Shown one piece after another: positions 1 through 12,038 of a stretch of 64,000 nt of DNA. The DNA is from Mytilus trossulus (taxonomy: Eukaryota > Mollusca > Bivalvia > Mytilida > Mytilidae), in the NCBI RefSeq assembly GCF_036588685.1, contig NC_086378.1:32403578-32467577 (forward strand), written 5' to 3'. Position 1 is the first letter of the stretch; every line of letters begins with the position of its first letter. Position numbers and translations under genes: made by a program. The notes under the pieces are model-generated. The model had not been told where the DNA came from. It did no database searches and worked only from the letters and a program-made list of their open reading frames with translations.

Positions 1-2249
1 AATACATGCCCGACTACTCACCGGTTGAACATCCCTGCAGCGTTGCAAATGCATGATAGCATAATGACTTTGCATTTACACCTTAACACCACTTTATGCA
101 GATATTTTGTATTTTATGAATTCCTGAAACGGTTTGTGGCAATTCGCCAACCGTTTCATTAAAAAACGACGATAGTAAAATTAACACCGATGATCGACGG
201 GTCTTTTCTCTATTTAAGATAACAATGCTAGGGGTTCTCTAAAAATATTTATGGCGTTTTTATATCAAATCTGTTTGATGTGTACCTATTACTACTCTAC
301 GGAGGTACCTTTTTCAGGGAAAGGGAGGGGCCAAGTATTCAATTTGAAAATGGCAGGACAGGAGTTTCGAGATTAAAAAAATGGCAGAATGAGCAACTTC
401 ACACAAAATAGGCAGGATGACAATTCATGTCAAACAAGGCTGAATAGACTAATACAAAGTCCGGATAGAATAGGGCGATAAAAAGGCAGGAAATATATAA
501 CAAAAATGTTAAAGCCCGCAATACTTTTCATTAGCGTGTCCTAAGTCAGGGGCCTGTAGTTAGCTACTGTCTGTCATATGTGTTCTTCGAAAATGTTTAC
601 CCCTACAGACGCCACCTACTTGGAAGATTAACCACGAGTAGAAAGAAGAAAATGTAAACCAATGAATTTTCTATATCAGAATGTCGGATATATGTCAAAC
701 ACGCTATAAATCACTTAAAAAATTTCAGTCATTAGAAGCTTATGAAGACAGCCGAGAGAGAAAAATCAACCAGACTATGGAGCTCTGTGTATGATTGGTG
801 GAGCGACAGAATGAACTTTTTCAGGAACTGTAATACAACAATAAAACTAATATCTATTTAACCTGATATGTATATATTATCAATCTATAATCGAATGAAC
901 TTATTAAACTCTCAGCCCCCTTTTTCTAGCCCACCCATTCCTGCACGAATACACTTTTTATGTCGTATGATAGCCAGAAATGATACCACAAAAGCAATTA
1001 CCATCATAGGATGTTACATTATCAGTCAGGACTCTATTCCGTCAAAATTATCTCCTCATTACGCCAGTTCATTTTCCCAATCGTAGAAATGGAAGCCATT
1101 GTAGGGATGACGCACTACCAATTTTGCTCTTGGAAACCGATAAATTTATCCACATTGCACCATTACGATCCTTATATGTCAGTTGTATTTTAAAAGACAA
1201 ATGTATCAACTGGCTAATGAGCATCAGTTGATAATCTTGTCTGCATTGATTCAACTTAAAACTATTGTCTGATCGGTTGTCAGGTAGAATTTTCGAATAT
1301 TCATAAACATTTAAAAAAATTCTTATTCAATGTTTCGTGGAAGTGCAGACTAGATGTGTTTAGTGAATGAAGACTATAAACCCTAGTTATCACACACAAA
1401 AAAATATAATTTTTCGAAGGTATGCATTTTCATCATCCAACTTGAAAGACTGTCGTCAAGTAATTTCAGTAAAAATATAGCTATTCGAACACACCTTCTA
1501 TGTTTTTGTGACTCATTAGATAGGTATTTCACTTGACCTATATATTTCATCTTTTAGTACTGTGATTTGTTTGTGTATAAAGTCAACCTGTAGCTTTAAT
1601 ATATGAAATGATAGAATCTGAAGCGAGACGATGTATGACATATTCTTACTTTGTACGATATCAAGACAAAAAAATAAACTCAAACACGCCCTAACATAAA
1701 AAGGTGCACTCGATTTTCTCTTATCGATACAATTGTTTCCCTTTTTTTGAATTTTTTTTGAATTTTTTTTCTTCAGTCACATAATGGAATGGCAGACTCG
1801 AAAATAGATTGATATGTTTTAAAAAAAAAAAATTATGCATTTTCTTCATCCAACTTGAAAGATACCCATGGCGTCGACTTGATATCTAATTGTTCTGCTT
1901 AACAATGTACTAGATAAATGGAAAAAATGCAAATGGTGTTTTTAAAATAAAACATCTCGTTATTGAGAAGAAAATTGCAATTTTGTTTGTTTCTATTAAC
2001 TTTTAAAAATTTTGTCACTATAGTAAACAATACAGTAAACATTTATCGCCTTCTCTAACAAAGAGCTTCGATTCTTTCGTTCTATCTCAACCTGGTTTCC
2101 GACTGTTATGATGTTCTAGATAAATGTGATTTGAATTTACCAAGACGCATAAGATTTAAATTTTACCTGTTTAAATTATAATCAATGTTTTGACACCGTC
2201 CCTTAATTTAAAGTCTAATTTGTCAACCTCAGCGTCGAGAATATACCTT
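1..2249. other. Intergenic sequence, no gene seen
   Basis: Short open frames occur on both strands but none has recognisable similarity, splice context or composition unlike its surroundings. A segment around 300-560 (reads such as AATGGCAGGA and GGCGATAA) resembles part of 14100-14200 and may be an old dispersed repeat. A stretch of about 30 bases including CATCCAACTTGAAAGA occurs near 1424-1453 and again near 1832-1861. A T-rich low-complexity run lies at 1740-1775. Confidence 0.5.
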
Positions 2250-2328
2250 TTCGTAACATGTCTATTTAGACGAAACGCGCGTCTGGCGTACTAAATTATA
2301 ATCCTGGTACATTTGATAACTATTGACA
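2250..2328 (-). repeat. Fragment of the ~355-bp dispersed repeat (family A)
   Basis: Contains GACGAAACGCGCGTCTGGCG followed by TATAATCCTGGTACATTTGA, the same junction seen in the full monomer at 49114-49497. Only the terminal quarter of a monomer is present. Sequence from here to 3040 holds no gene; 2690-2760 weakly resembles the repeat at 46793-47050. Confidence 0.75.
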
Positions 2329-3046
2329 ACTTATATTACAAGCATAAGCAAGTCCTTCTACCTGATGACTGGTGATGTCATCGGAGCTTACAATATACAC
2401 TTCAAATTTATTATCTAGTGTCTGTATTTCTACGATGTTTGAATATGACATGGGTGAACATTCCTTATTTATATCTCCAATAAATAGCGAGCACGATAAA
2501 GATGTATATTTCTACATCGAAAAATAGTTTTCCAATTCTCTAATTGATTTTGCAAATCAGGAAAAACGGTAGCTTTTGTAGAGAAATTTATAGATAACAG
2601 TTTGTGCACAGTGCATCATAACTATCCGACTTGAAAGGCAAGCTTGGAATAACAATTATTATCAAACTAATTTGTAATACTTAAAAGAGAGGCAAAAGAT
2701 TTCAAAGGGACTTTAAAACTCATAAGACGAAAATAAACTGACAACATATTATGCTGCCTTCATAGCACACACTATCAAATAAGTGTCTAATAGTTTACCA
2801 GGACGAGTTATAGAAAAAATTCTAATCGATTTGGCGGTTGTTTGAGTCATTTTTGATAATTATCCTATTCACTTGATTCGGTACATATAAATCCTTTTTC
2901 TTCCAAGAAAGGAACCGTATTTATGCTGAATGTTTTTGGTCCCGCGAAAACTTAGCGCATTACCGGGCAAGGCAGCTCCTCTCAAAGTTATATACATTTA
3001 AAACATTCGCCACTTTACAGTTTAAATAATGTACACTCTATGCTGT

Positions 3047-3349
3047 TCACTTCCTTCCAGAGCCTGCTTTCAGAGCAGCTCTGAAACCCTCTATCGAGTG
3101 ATCTGATGTTGTATTTGCTGGTAGTTGATTCCAATCCCTGATGGTCTTTTGGAAGAATGACTGTCCATAGGTTTCAGATTTTGTTCTTTCTTGGTAAAAG
3201 CGGCCTATACCTCTGGTCCGGCTGTCATTGGGTATTGGATATTGTTGTCTATCTATATCAATAAGCCCATGCTGGATTTTAAATAGCATACATAGTCTGT
3301 TGTGTTTTCTACGTTCTTCCAGGCTTTCCCAATGTAATTGTTTAACCAT
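3047..3349 (-). pseudogene. LINE reverse transcriptase C-terminal tail fragment
   Basis: This 100-codon frame has the usual end of a CR1/L2-type LINE polyprotein: a basic helical stretch (LEERRKHNRLCMLFKIQHG), then SFFQKTIRDWNQLP and a short IEGFRAAL tail before the stop. The W-N-x-LP motif is typical of this C-terminal region. It is cut off from the catalytic part by frameshifts between 3350 and 3798. There another frame still reads YKLHGHTLENVDASKYLGV, the usual post-catalytic segment. Confidence 0.75.
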
Positions 3350-3798
3350 GTGTGTTACACGTGTGTTCGGTCTGAGTAGTTATTATGAACAAATCTTGCT
3401 GCTCTTTTTTTCAACTTGTTCCAATGATTTAATCTTTTTTTAGCTGAATGAATCCCAAACTGTGCAGGCATATTCCACTGAATGTCTTACCATGGCTGTA
3501 TATGCTGCTGCTTTTACTGGTTTTGTGCAGTCTTTTAGATTTCTTCATATCCCAATGTTTTATTTCCTTTGCCTACAGTATTGTCAATGTATCTATCCCA
3601 AGATAAGTTGATGCTGCTTGTTACGCCTAAGTATTTGCTTGCATCAACATTTTCTAGTGTATGTCCGTGGAGTTTATATGATGTATCTCTCACTTCTTTG
3701 TTCTTCTGAGTTAGTCTTATAACTCATTTGCCATTTATTCTCCCATTCTTCCAATGATGTTAAGTCTTTTTGTTAAAGGTCGCTGTCTGCCTGTTTGT

Positions 3799-4776
3799 TT
3801 ACTGTTCTAAAAGCAGGCTATCGTCTGCAAATAGTTTTGTTTCAGATGATGTTGATGTTTCTGGCATGTCATTTATGTAGGTCAGAAACAATAGCGGTCC
3901 AAGAACTGTGACTTGGGGGACGCCTGAAAGTACCGGGACTTGAGAAGAGACAGCTCCTTCTAATATTACGCTCTGCATTCTGTTTGCAAGGAATGATTGA
4001 ATCCATTTTCTAGCTTTAGGGTTTACTCCATAAAATTCTAATTTATGTAAAAGGCGGTGGTGCTGTACTGTTTCGAATGCCTTTGCAAAGTTTAGAAGGA
4101 TGATGTCGACTTGGGATACTTTTTCCAGTTTTTTAGCAATGTCGTTGATTGTTATTATAAGTTGCGATTCGCAAGATCGTTCTTTGCGAAATCCATGCTG
4201 TGCGTTGGTAAGTATGATGTATTTGTCAAAATGGTTCATAATACTGCTGTGGACTATGTGTTCCAAGACCTTGCATGTGATGGAGGTTAATGATACTGGT
4301 CTATAGTTAGAAGCTAAATGTTTTTCATCTTTCTTGAATAGAGGTATCACGTTAGCATCTCTCCAATCTTGTGGGACTTCTCCGGTGTTAAAGTATGTTT
4401 GGTACAGATCCTTTAGAAAAGGAGCGAGTTGGTCTGCAGCTGTTTTCAGGATGAATGATGGAATTGAGTCTGGACCAGTAGCTTTGTGTGGTTTAAGGTT
4501 TTTAAGTAGTGTGTGTACTCCCTTAGTGCTGATTTTGATGTCATCCATGGTGAAATATGGGCTCTTTCCTTTGTTGGAAAAATTACTTAGATTTTCCTTT
4601 GTGAATACTGACTGGAATTGATCATTGAGTATCTTAGCTCTGCTTTTATTGTCACTTTGCAGAATTCCCAATTTATTTTTCAATGGTGCTACACCTGCCC
4701 ATTCTTGACCTTTGCTTTTTATACATGACCAGAATGTCTTCGAATTGTCTTTATAATTGGTGCTTACTTCTTCCAT
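3799..4776 (-). pseudogene. LINE reverse transcriptase core (inactive)
   Basis: The 325-residue frame covers the fingers and palm of a non-LTR reverse transcriptase. Visible landmarks are GPDSIPSFILK, WRDANVIPLFKK, NYRPVSLTSITCKVLE, the HGFRKERSCESQL stretch, SGVPQVTVLGPLLFL and, at the C-terminal end, LFADDSLL, whose ADD is the YxDD-type catalytic site. Two key places depart from the family pattern. The first catalytic aspartate of motif A reads as asparagine (LLNFAKAFETV where LLDFSKAFD is usual). The glycine after GVPQ is valine. The frame stops just after FADD where the next frame continues the expected sequence, so a frameshift ends it. Recognition as a LINE RT is secure; the clade (CR1 versus L2) is inferred from domain order. 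Confidence 0.85.
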
Positions 4777-4803
4777 ATATTTTTTGTTGGCTTGTCTGAC
4801 TTC

Positions 4804-5200
4804 CTACTGTGTTTCCTGTTTGAGTCTCTCATATATATCCATGTCTCTTTTCTTTTTCGTTTTCCTGGCTTTCTTATGGGCTTTATTTTTTTGATTTATC
4901 TTCCTTCTGATGTTGGTGTTTATCCATAGATGTGAGTGTTTTCCTTGGCTAATTTTTGTTAGAACTCTTTTATCTATTGTATTTTGGATTGCTATTTTGA
5001 ATGCTTGCCACATGGTTTCAACATTTCTGTCTACAGTGTTAACGAAAGATGAGTTGAAATTAGCCAAGTCTTCTTTTATTTTGTGTATTTCTGCTTTCTT
5101 CCATAAGTATATTTTTCTTCTCACTGGCTTTGGTTTAAATGATTTGTATGCCAAATCTAGTAGGACGATATCATGGTCACTTTGTCCTATTGATGGTAAT
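4804..5200 (-). pseudogene. LINE endonuclease end and endonuclease-RT linker
   Basis: Upstream of the RT on the minus strand, GQSDHDIVLLDLAY carries the SDH motif that closes apurinic-type endonuclease domains (codons at 5173-5181). A lysine-rich linker follows (SFKPKPVRRKIYLWKKAE... ending in RLKQETQ and a stop at 4804). The stop falls about nine codons before the RT frame begins. Confidence 0.7.
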
Positions 5201-5708
5201 GGTTTGCATCGTAGTTTAAAGCTAGATGATAGATTAGTATAAGGTCCAAGGTGTTATCTTTACGTGTAGTGAAGTCTGCAATTTGCCATAACTTTAAAAT
5301 AATTTAATATAATTAGAATAGCATTATTTATCTATTGATGTAATATTTATAATATTTTGTAAAGACTAAAAATATGCAGTATATCTACCTGAAGAATCCC
5401 TTAACTTCTGGTACTAATGAAACAGGAACCTTCACTGAGATAGCTGTGTCAGTGGAGTAATTGTTAACAGCGAGCAATACTGTTATTGAATAAAAAAAGA
5501 ACTAATTTGCTCCAATCCGTTATCAGCTACAATCTCCAAGAAAGCTTGGTATGTCCTGATTTGATATTGTCTGTTTATTATGGATTGTTTTGACCAATTA
5601 ATGTCTGGTTAGTTGAAGTCGCCTCCAATTAAGAAGATGTCTTTCTGGTGTTTTGTTCTGATGGTATTTATTTCATTCTGTGTTTGGTTCAGATATGTGT
5701 CGTCAGTT

Positions 5709-6047
5709 TTATCCGGTGGTCGGTAGAGAGCACCTATAGGCATTTTCTTTTCCCCTTCTAGATGTATTGTACCAGTAATTAATTATATGCCTTTGCTTTT
5801 TGTGATGTTCCCTAGCTGTAATGTTGTTTTTTGCAGCTATCATTACTCCCCCATGGGGATCTTTTGGGCGATCTCTGCGTTCCATATCATAATTAAGATA
5901 GTCCGGGATTATCTCGCTTGACTTGAGGTTTGAGTCTAACCATGTTTCTGTGTCTATGATTATATCTGGTTCTGTTGATTCAATTAATGTTTCAAGGAGT
6001 TTACTTTTTTTCCTTAGGCTTTGGAAATGAATTTTAAGAATTCTCAA
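5709..6047 (-). pseudogene. LINE endonuclease N-terminal half
   Basis: The frame includes IIDTETWLDSNLKSSEI, matching the ETWL region that holds the catalytic glutamate of apurinic-type LINE endonucleases, and then RRDRPKDPHGGVMIAAKNN, the usual R-x-D-R...GGV segment. Similarity fades near 5790, and the central part of the domain (5200-5700) is spread over several broken frames. Confidence 0.75.
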
Positions 6048-6340
6048 TTGTTTCTTTGGAATGTCTTTGTCTTTTCTGGTATAGGTGATTATGTCATGAT
6101 CGGTATATCTGTACTGAAAGATGAGCAGTTAAATGGTAGGGAATTTATGCTGGATCCTGATGTTGATGGGATGGATGCTTCTGATATACTGTCTGCCATC
6201 AGTGGATTTGTTGATATGTTTAGCGTTGAATGTTTGCTGCTATCTCCATTTGGTATAACATATATTTTAGTTGAAGAGCTGTTTGGTTTGTAACAAGATG
6301 GGCATTGCAAAGTGTCTTCACTTTTACCTAAAATACTGAA

Positions 6341-6550
6341 TTATGTTGTGGACATTCCAATACAGTTTCTGTGTGTCCATTTGTCGCAGTCATCACAGGC
6401 TATAGATTCCAATTTGCATGCTTTTTGACAAATTGTGCACGGAAATCTTGGCTGTCTTGGGCCTGGGTTCGTCTCAATGCCACTCAGTAAGAGTAAGATG
6501 AGTCTCTGTGTACTCCTCGCTCTGATAGTTTTAAAATTTTGTTGTGTCAA
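6341..6550 (-). pseudogene. LINE 2A-like peptide followed by PHD zinc finger
   Basis: The frame reads a leucine run, then SGIETNPGP, then CTICQKACKLESIACDDCDKW and a following histidine and cysteine, before a premature stop. The missing last pair of metal ligands (CPSC) is found just downstream in another frame, at about 6290-6310. NPGP (codons at 6458-6481 with the preceding GIET) is the core of 2A ribosome-skipping peptides. Such peptides are known at the N-terminus of CR1-type LINEs in sea urchins, molluscs and other animals. The residue before I-E-T is glycine where most 2A peptides have aspartate. The finger matches the C4HC3 PHD pattern once the frame break is allowed for. No start codon is claimed. 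Confidence 0.75.
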
Positions 6551-6750
6551 TTGAATATGTTGTTACAGCTTTTTATCCAGTTGTTAGTTTGTACAGATGA
6601 TGTTACTGGGTCAAGATGGTGTTCAGATGAGTATAAATTCCCCCCTTCTACAACATTTTGTTGTAAATGCAGTCCTGTTATGTTGGTTTGTGTTGATGTT
6701 GTTGGGTTAGTATTACTTGATTTACAGTAAAAGCTTGTCTTGTCCAAAAA

Positions 6751-8917
6751 GTAAGTGTCAGCATGAATACAGTATAATAAAACATTTTGGTTGTTGATAA
6801 TGTATCTTATACTACATTACTTACAATATTATGGTGTTTCAATCTGAGTCTCTGTGTTCTTTTCAATTTCTACAAATGTCCAGTTCTGGAAGAGAAAACA
6901 TTGGTTGGGTGATTTGTGGTGATCCTATTCAGGAGGTATGTAGCAAAACCTGATAAGATTATCTCACCCAGAATTTCACTCCTCGTCTTGTATTTTCACT
7001 TTTGTCCCCTTTGTTTTCTTGGTAGATTGAAGATGTTGATTAGAATAGGGAGTTTAATTCCTCTTGTTCAACTCGGATTTGTATGAATTCAGATTCTTGA
7101 TCACCTTCTTAATCTACAGGAAATATTTACACCTTAGATTTCAGAAAAGACCACAGGAAAATTACAACATGAGACGGACTGACTATATACAACAAGTTTG
7201 TATAAACAAAAGCATTTATATTAAATGTATGTGTGTTTCACGATACACAATTCGTATATATTTCTGTATTTTTTTCATATACTTCATTTATCTATTATTA
7301 TGTCGGATATTAATTTTTTAGCTTCATACATATTTATTAAAACGAACATTCTTAGAATAATTGGAATACAACCAAATTTCTGATACATTCAATTGTATTA
7401 CAGCCTCATAGGACTGTTCCGATATTTTTATCTTGCTATTTTCTGATTGAACATAAAGACATATAATTTGAATCATCAATGCATGAGCTCGAGGTTAGTT
7501 GCAGATGGCTTGATCTAACTTTTCTGTTAATTTCTGTTATCAAACGATCACTTTTCATTTGCATAAAAGAACATACTTATTCGCAAAGGAATGTTTAAGA
7601 AAACTAAATATCATTCTTTCATGTTTTTGTTATGGCGTAGGACTGATGGATCATAGACATATAGATATTTTCAAAAATGTACACACTGATATTATAACAC
7701 AAAAAAATAATGTGACTAATACACTTAGCATTATATACTTTTCATGACGATCATAACAAAAGGCACACTAAAATAATGAGTTATTTTAAATAACCAACAA
7801 CAATTCGATAATAACTATCCAAATTCACTTATAAGATACTGCCTGAGATTTCTATTTAGCTTGATTTTGTATTTAATTCAAGCTAACAAAGTTAAGTAAG
7901 CTATAAAACATGGTTTATCCTCCATTTATCTTGCTCATTTTGTTTAAATGAAACTGTTCATACATCACGGAGTGTCTAGTCATATTGAAAATATAGATTA
8001 CTTTGATAAATTACTCAACTTTTTTTTAAAGTCCTATCTTTATTGTCATATTAACTAAAACTCAAGTAAGACAAATAAAAAAAAAGAACAAAACACACAA
8101 AATACAATTCAAAGAAACACAGAAAATCACTCAAATTTGTAAGTTTAAAAGTAGCTATGATAATTGGTATGTAACTTTTATTTTCATTGAGTCATCAAGA
8201 TAAATTAACATGTGAGGATATCCTTTAAATATTGGCTATTATGTGACAAAAGTATTTAAATTAGTTCAAAAAAGAAAATACTAATAAAAAGTTTTGGAAT
8301 AAAAATGCTGACCATAGCACATTTAAGTTAATTATCAAAATGTTATGACATTCCTACATGAAATATGAGAACTTCAATTGCAAGAAGATAAAGTCAAATT
8401 TGTATTGATTCAAATGTGCCAGCTGTTTTGTTTTTACAATGTAAGTGAGTTTCTGTTAAGGGTAAACTATTTCCAAGAATTGTTTATTGATTTTCAATTC
8501 TGTATACAGACGGATGTAAACAAATATATACTTAAACAAAATCGTACAGCTTCACTTTTTGTATTTATCCTAACTATCATGATTTTTCATAAATTGTGTT
8601 TTTAATTTGTACTTAATTATATATATAGATGTTATAGATTACCATACAATGTTTTCAGTCATTTACACCCACCAAATCGTCCTTTACGCACTTATCTGAA
8701 TTACGCCAGTCAACTTTATCTAATTGTTTTGAAAAGACAGGACATCTGCACATCCTTAATTTCATCTTTATTGACTGAGATATATGAAGATGTACCCTTT
8801 ATATATTTGATTCGTTCGATGCATTTTTCTGGACCTAACTTCATCAAGAACGGTCAAATCTAAAAGTTTAAAAGCAAATAATGAATACAGTTAGAATATA
8901 CGAGAATAGTTTCTTTT
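6751..8917. other. Intergenic sequence, no gene seen
   Basis: AT-rich sequence with short low-complexity frames rich in F, I, L, Y and K, and no signal peptide followed by a splice donor, no domain and no long terminal inverted repeat that I could find. The 5' limit of the LINE may extend somewhat into 6751-7060. Confidence 0.4.
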
Positions 8918-8918
8918 C

Positions 8919-9090
8919 TTTTTTTTTTTTTTTTAAATCAATCACATTTTATTGAAATTTGTGCATTTGTTTGTTTAAAACATCAAGTCCCGGTTCCTTA
9001 CCCCGGCCTCGTTAACATAAGCAAATAACTTATTTATACATTTGTTAGTTTTTGTTAGTATTACAATTTTCCATATTTGAAAAAATTATA
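8919..9090 (-). other. Possible retrocopied transcript 3' end (poly-T start)
   Basis: A 16-base T run (8919-8934) is followed on the plus strand by TTTATT at 8948-8953. On the minus strand this is AATAAA followed about 13 bases later by a poly-A tract, the layout of a polyadenylated transcript copied back into the genome. The preceding minus-strand sequence (GGGACTTGATGTTTTAAAC) was not recognised. A LINE tail is an alternative. Confidence 0.35.
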
Positions 9091-9107
9091 TACCATGTCA
9101 GTTATTA

Positions 9108-9558
9108 GGTCCGAGTACACAGTTATCGTCCTTTGATTTTCGTCGTCCATGAATATAGTCCTTAATGTGGACAGCATGTTACTTGACAATTTTTGTTATA
9201 CCCCTTCCAAATTTAATTCTCCATGTTGTATGCCTCAAATAGCAAGTTGGGGGTTGAAATGACACTGTAAAAAAATTTGGGTCATTAATATTTAGGTAAA
9301 GTAGTGATTAGGTCCAGCTGAAAAAGGTAAAAAATTAGCACTTCAGAAGCTGTCAAAAGATTCCAAGACCCCCTTAACACAAAATTGTCCATATTTTGAG
9401 TTAGAGCTGATGAAGTTTTCTATAATTTTGATTGATTTGTCCCAAAAGTAGTACAACACACTATAAAAATATTATTGAGAAAGCGCAGGTGGGATTTTTT
9501 TTTATTTACATTTATTGTCTAAAAGAGACGCACTACGAAATAACTGTGTACTCGGACC
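9108..9558. mobile_element. Non-autonomous DNA transposon with 19-bp terminal inverted repeats
   Basis: Starts with GGTCCGAGTACACAGTTAT and ends with its exact reverse complement, 451 bp apart. No transposase frame lies inside. Flanks show no clear target duplication longer than about three bases. Confidence 0.8.
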
Positions 9559-9721
9559 AGTAATTGAAAAAAAAAGTTTACCCATAAGATTTTCAAACAT
9601 GATTATCTAGTATAATAAATGCAGAAGGTGATTGTTTATTATTTTGTTGTTGTCCAGTGGTATGCAAAAACTTCTTTTATAAATGTATGGTGTCAGTATA
9701 CAAAACATTGTAGGTTACCAA

Positions 9722-10440
9722 TAGTCATCAAAAGTACAAAAATTATAATTTAGTACGGCAGACACGCGTTTCGTCTACATAAAACTCATCAGTGACGCTC
9801 AAATGAATATTTATGAAGCCAAACAAGTACAAAGTTGAAGAGCATTGAGGATCCTAAATTCCAAAAAATTGTGCCAAAACCGGCTTAGGTAATATATGCC
9901 TGGAATAAGAAAATCATTAGTTTTCGAAAAAATTGAAAGTTTTGTAAACAGGAAATTTATAAAAATGACCTCATGATTGATATTTATGTCAACACCGACA
10001 TGTTGAATACTGGGCTGTTGATACCCTCGGAGACGAAACGTCCACCAGCAGATGCATCGACCCAGTGGTTTAAATAGTTATCAAAAGTACCAGAATTATA
10101 ATTCAGTACGCCAGACGCACGTTTCGTCTAAATAAGACTCATCAGTGACGCTCAAATCGAAATATTTATGAAGCCGAACAAGTACAAAGTTGAAGAGCAT
10201 TGAGGATCCAAAATTCCAAAAAGCTGTGCCAAATACGGGTAAGGCAATCTATGCCTAGAATAAGAAAATCCTTAGTTTTTCGAAAAAAAATCAATTTTGT
10301 AAACAGAAAATTTATAAAAATGTCCACATGATTGATAATCATGTCAACACCGAAATGTTAACTACTGGGCTGTTGATACCCTCGGGGAAGAAACGTCCAC
10401 CAGCAGTGGCATCGACCCAGTGGTTTAAATACTTATCAGA
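9722..10440 (+). repeat. Tandem dimer of the ~355-bp repeat (family A)
   Basis: Two consecutive monomers start at the ATCAAAAGTAC positions 9727 and 10080, with a third start at 10435, giving periods of 353 and 355 bp. Each carries the degenerate ACGCGTTTCGTCTA block, the CTCATCAGTGACGCTCAAAT block, a GAAGAGCATTGAGGATCC block and an end reading GACGAAACGTCCACCAGCAG or close to it. The second monomer reads GAAGAAACG. Confidence 0.85.
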
Positions 10441-11356
10441 AGTACTAGGCGTAATATAATATACATCACTAGTAAAATTGCTGGAATGTTTCCCTTGTCA
10501 TGAAACATTATTGAAGGTGTTAGGAAGGTGGACGGTGGGTGGTAAATTGAATAATAACACTGTTCACTCTATCAACAAGTCAGACTGCTGTGAACATAGA
10601 AAGTTATTATACAAAGATCATGCATATGGCTTCACACACAGATTGGATACAGTGGAAGGCGACTGGTCTTCAGAATGATATACTAATTGCTGTGCAATAA
10701 ATTTTATATGATCTGTTATGATAATCTGCATTTCCTCACCAAGAGTAATTGTTTGTGACATGTATCTGATAAGGAAAAGATTAATGTTTGTCCTGGTGAG
10801 ACTCCATAACCTTAAAGTGTCAAATAGCATAGAATTTTTTTTCTCAAATTAAAACAGCTGGTCAATGATGTTAACTGTATCAATGATGTCAGCATCTTTC
10901 ACCAGATATTATTTATACTCTTGTTTGTTTAAACAAAACTTATATTACATATCAGTAAAATAATAAAGATATGATATCAAAGGAAAAAGCAGATGGTAGA
11001 ATTTTGGATTCATTCCTTTGTTCACATTATTTAAATAGAAAATGGGATATTTCTGTTTGACGATGCAATAAATGACCTCTCAATACAAATGACTGGTGTC
11101 CAGAACTGAAGGTGATCGTACCTTTTTACAAAATGAGAAAATAGTATTCAATATAGTAAGTTTGATGTGTATTGTATAACTTATATGCAATGCTATTTTT
11201 TAAATACAAAATTGTGTAGGAACAACGAAAAAACACAGAACAAGACGAACACGTTCACGAGACAATTAAATAGAACACAAAGCTATGGTATGCGATCATT
11301 TAACGAAAATACTTTCTTTAGCATACATGAAATATAATGAAATCTAGTTTCATTTG
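10441..11356. other. Sequence upstream of gene copy 1
   Basis: No gene or convincing repeat recognised. A frame at 10478-10678 (MLECFPCHETLLKVLGRW...) has no recognisable domain and no supporting splice signals. Confidence 0.4.
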
Positions 11357-11495
11357 AAATGTCAAAATATATTGTTAGGCTATCGTATTTCTTCTACACG
11401 CTATTTCAAAATTAAGAAATATTGATCAATCCATAATATAAGATATAATGAAGAACCTGCATTTACGCAAAGACCAGTTTCTGGCAGTCCTAAAG
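11357..11495 (+). promoter_or_regulatory. Conserved promoter/5' leader block of copy 1
   Basis: This block recurs at 28121-28258 and 58069-58206 at almost the same length (138-139 bp), starting at TCAAAATATA and ending at a GT splice donor (TAAAG|GTAAAA). It includes GGCTATCGTATT, TTGATCAATCC and a TATA-like AATATAAGATA at 11435-11445. I infer a core promoter and a very short non-coding leader exon that splices to the acceptor at 11607, one base before the coding start. An ATG at 11448 opens a frame out of register with the main one, but it sits so close to the TATA-like box that transcription probably starts after it. Confidence 0.6.
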
Positions 11496-11804
11496 GTAAA
11501 AAGCAATATGTTCTTGTGTTAATTTTTTTCCTAGTGTTGATATTTTGATTTTTAAATGTTTTATCCCATTATATGATTACATTTATGTACTAGTATTCTA
11601 TTTTCAGAATGTCTACATTCAGCTTGGCCATCGTCATTGTTGCGTTTATAGTCAGAACTTATGGACATGATTGTAAAGAATACAGTCTTACGCCATCAGA
11701 TCAGTCTCTTATTGATATGATGGGGTATTACTTGCATACTTCTCGGAAAGCAGACTGTCCTGTAACACATTCAAAACAATGTAAATCTTTGTAGTCAGTA
11801 CTTA

Positions 11805-11933
11805 TATACATGATAGAACAAATTTACTCTAAGATACAGCCTGACACCATCAGACAAATCACTTGTTGATATAATAAAGCATTGCCTGCATACCTCCAGG
11901 AAAGCGAACTGTTGTGAACACCTTAACAACAAA
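11805..11933 (+). pseudogene. Degenerate duplicate of exon 1 inside copy 1
   Basis: About 50 bp after exon 1, 11835-11933 still translates as YSLTPSDKSLVDIIKHCLHT... and on to KAN, resembling the second half of exon 1, and ends at a GTAAATC donor. It has no start codon or signal peptide, and a stop lies upstream in frame. The intron that follows it resembles the intron after exon 1 of copy 4, so the duplication is older than the present array. Confidence 0.75.
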
Positions 11934-12038
11934 GTAAATCTTTCGGCATTCAATTATTCTTTCAAATCGCACGAATTGACAATTTATTTTGGAATTGATG
12001 CAGTAGATAATAAATGTTTAAACATAATATAGAGAATT

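Larger units (their letters stand above)
3040..6750 (-). mobile_element. Degenerate non-LTR retrotransposon (CR1/L2-like), 2A-PHD-endonuclease-RT
   Basis: Read on the minus strand this stretch holds, in order, a leader frame (6747-6547), a 2A-like motif with a PHD finger (6550-6341), an apurinic-type endonuclease (about 6047-5170), a linker (to 4804), a reverse transcriptase (4776-about 3500) and the C-terminal tail (3349-3047). That order fits Jockey/CR1-group LINEs. Parts lie in different frames separated by stops, so the copy is dead. No target-site duplication or clear 3' tail was identified; both ends are approximate. It lies upstream of the gene array and seems unrelated to it. Confidence 0.85.

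Noticed and set aside
868-1254. Short overlapping frames near the window start
   Set aside because: Low-complexity frames on both strands without signal peptide, domain or splice support.
9722-10440. Regularly spaced repeats considered as a CRISPR-like array
   Set aside because: Period is about 355 bp with no short repeat and spacer pattern; the genome is clearly animal.
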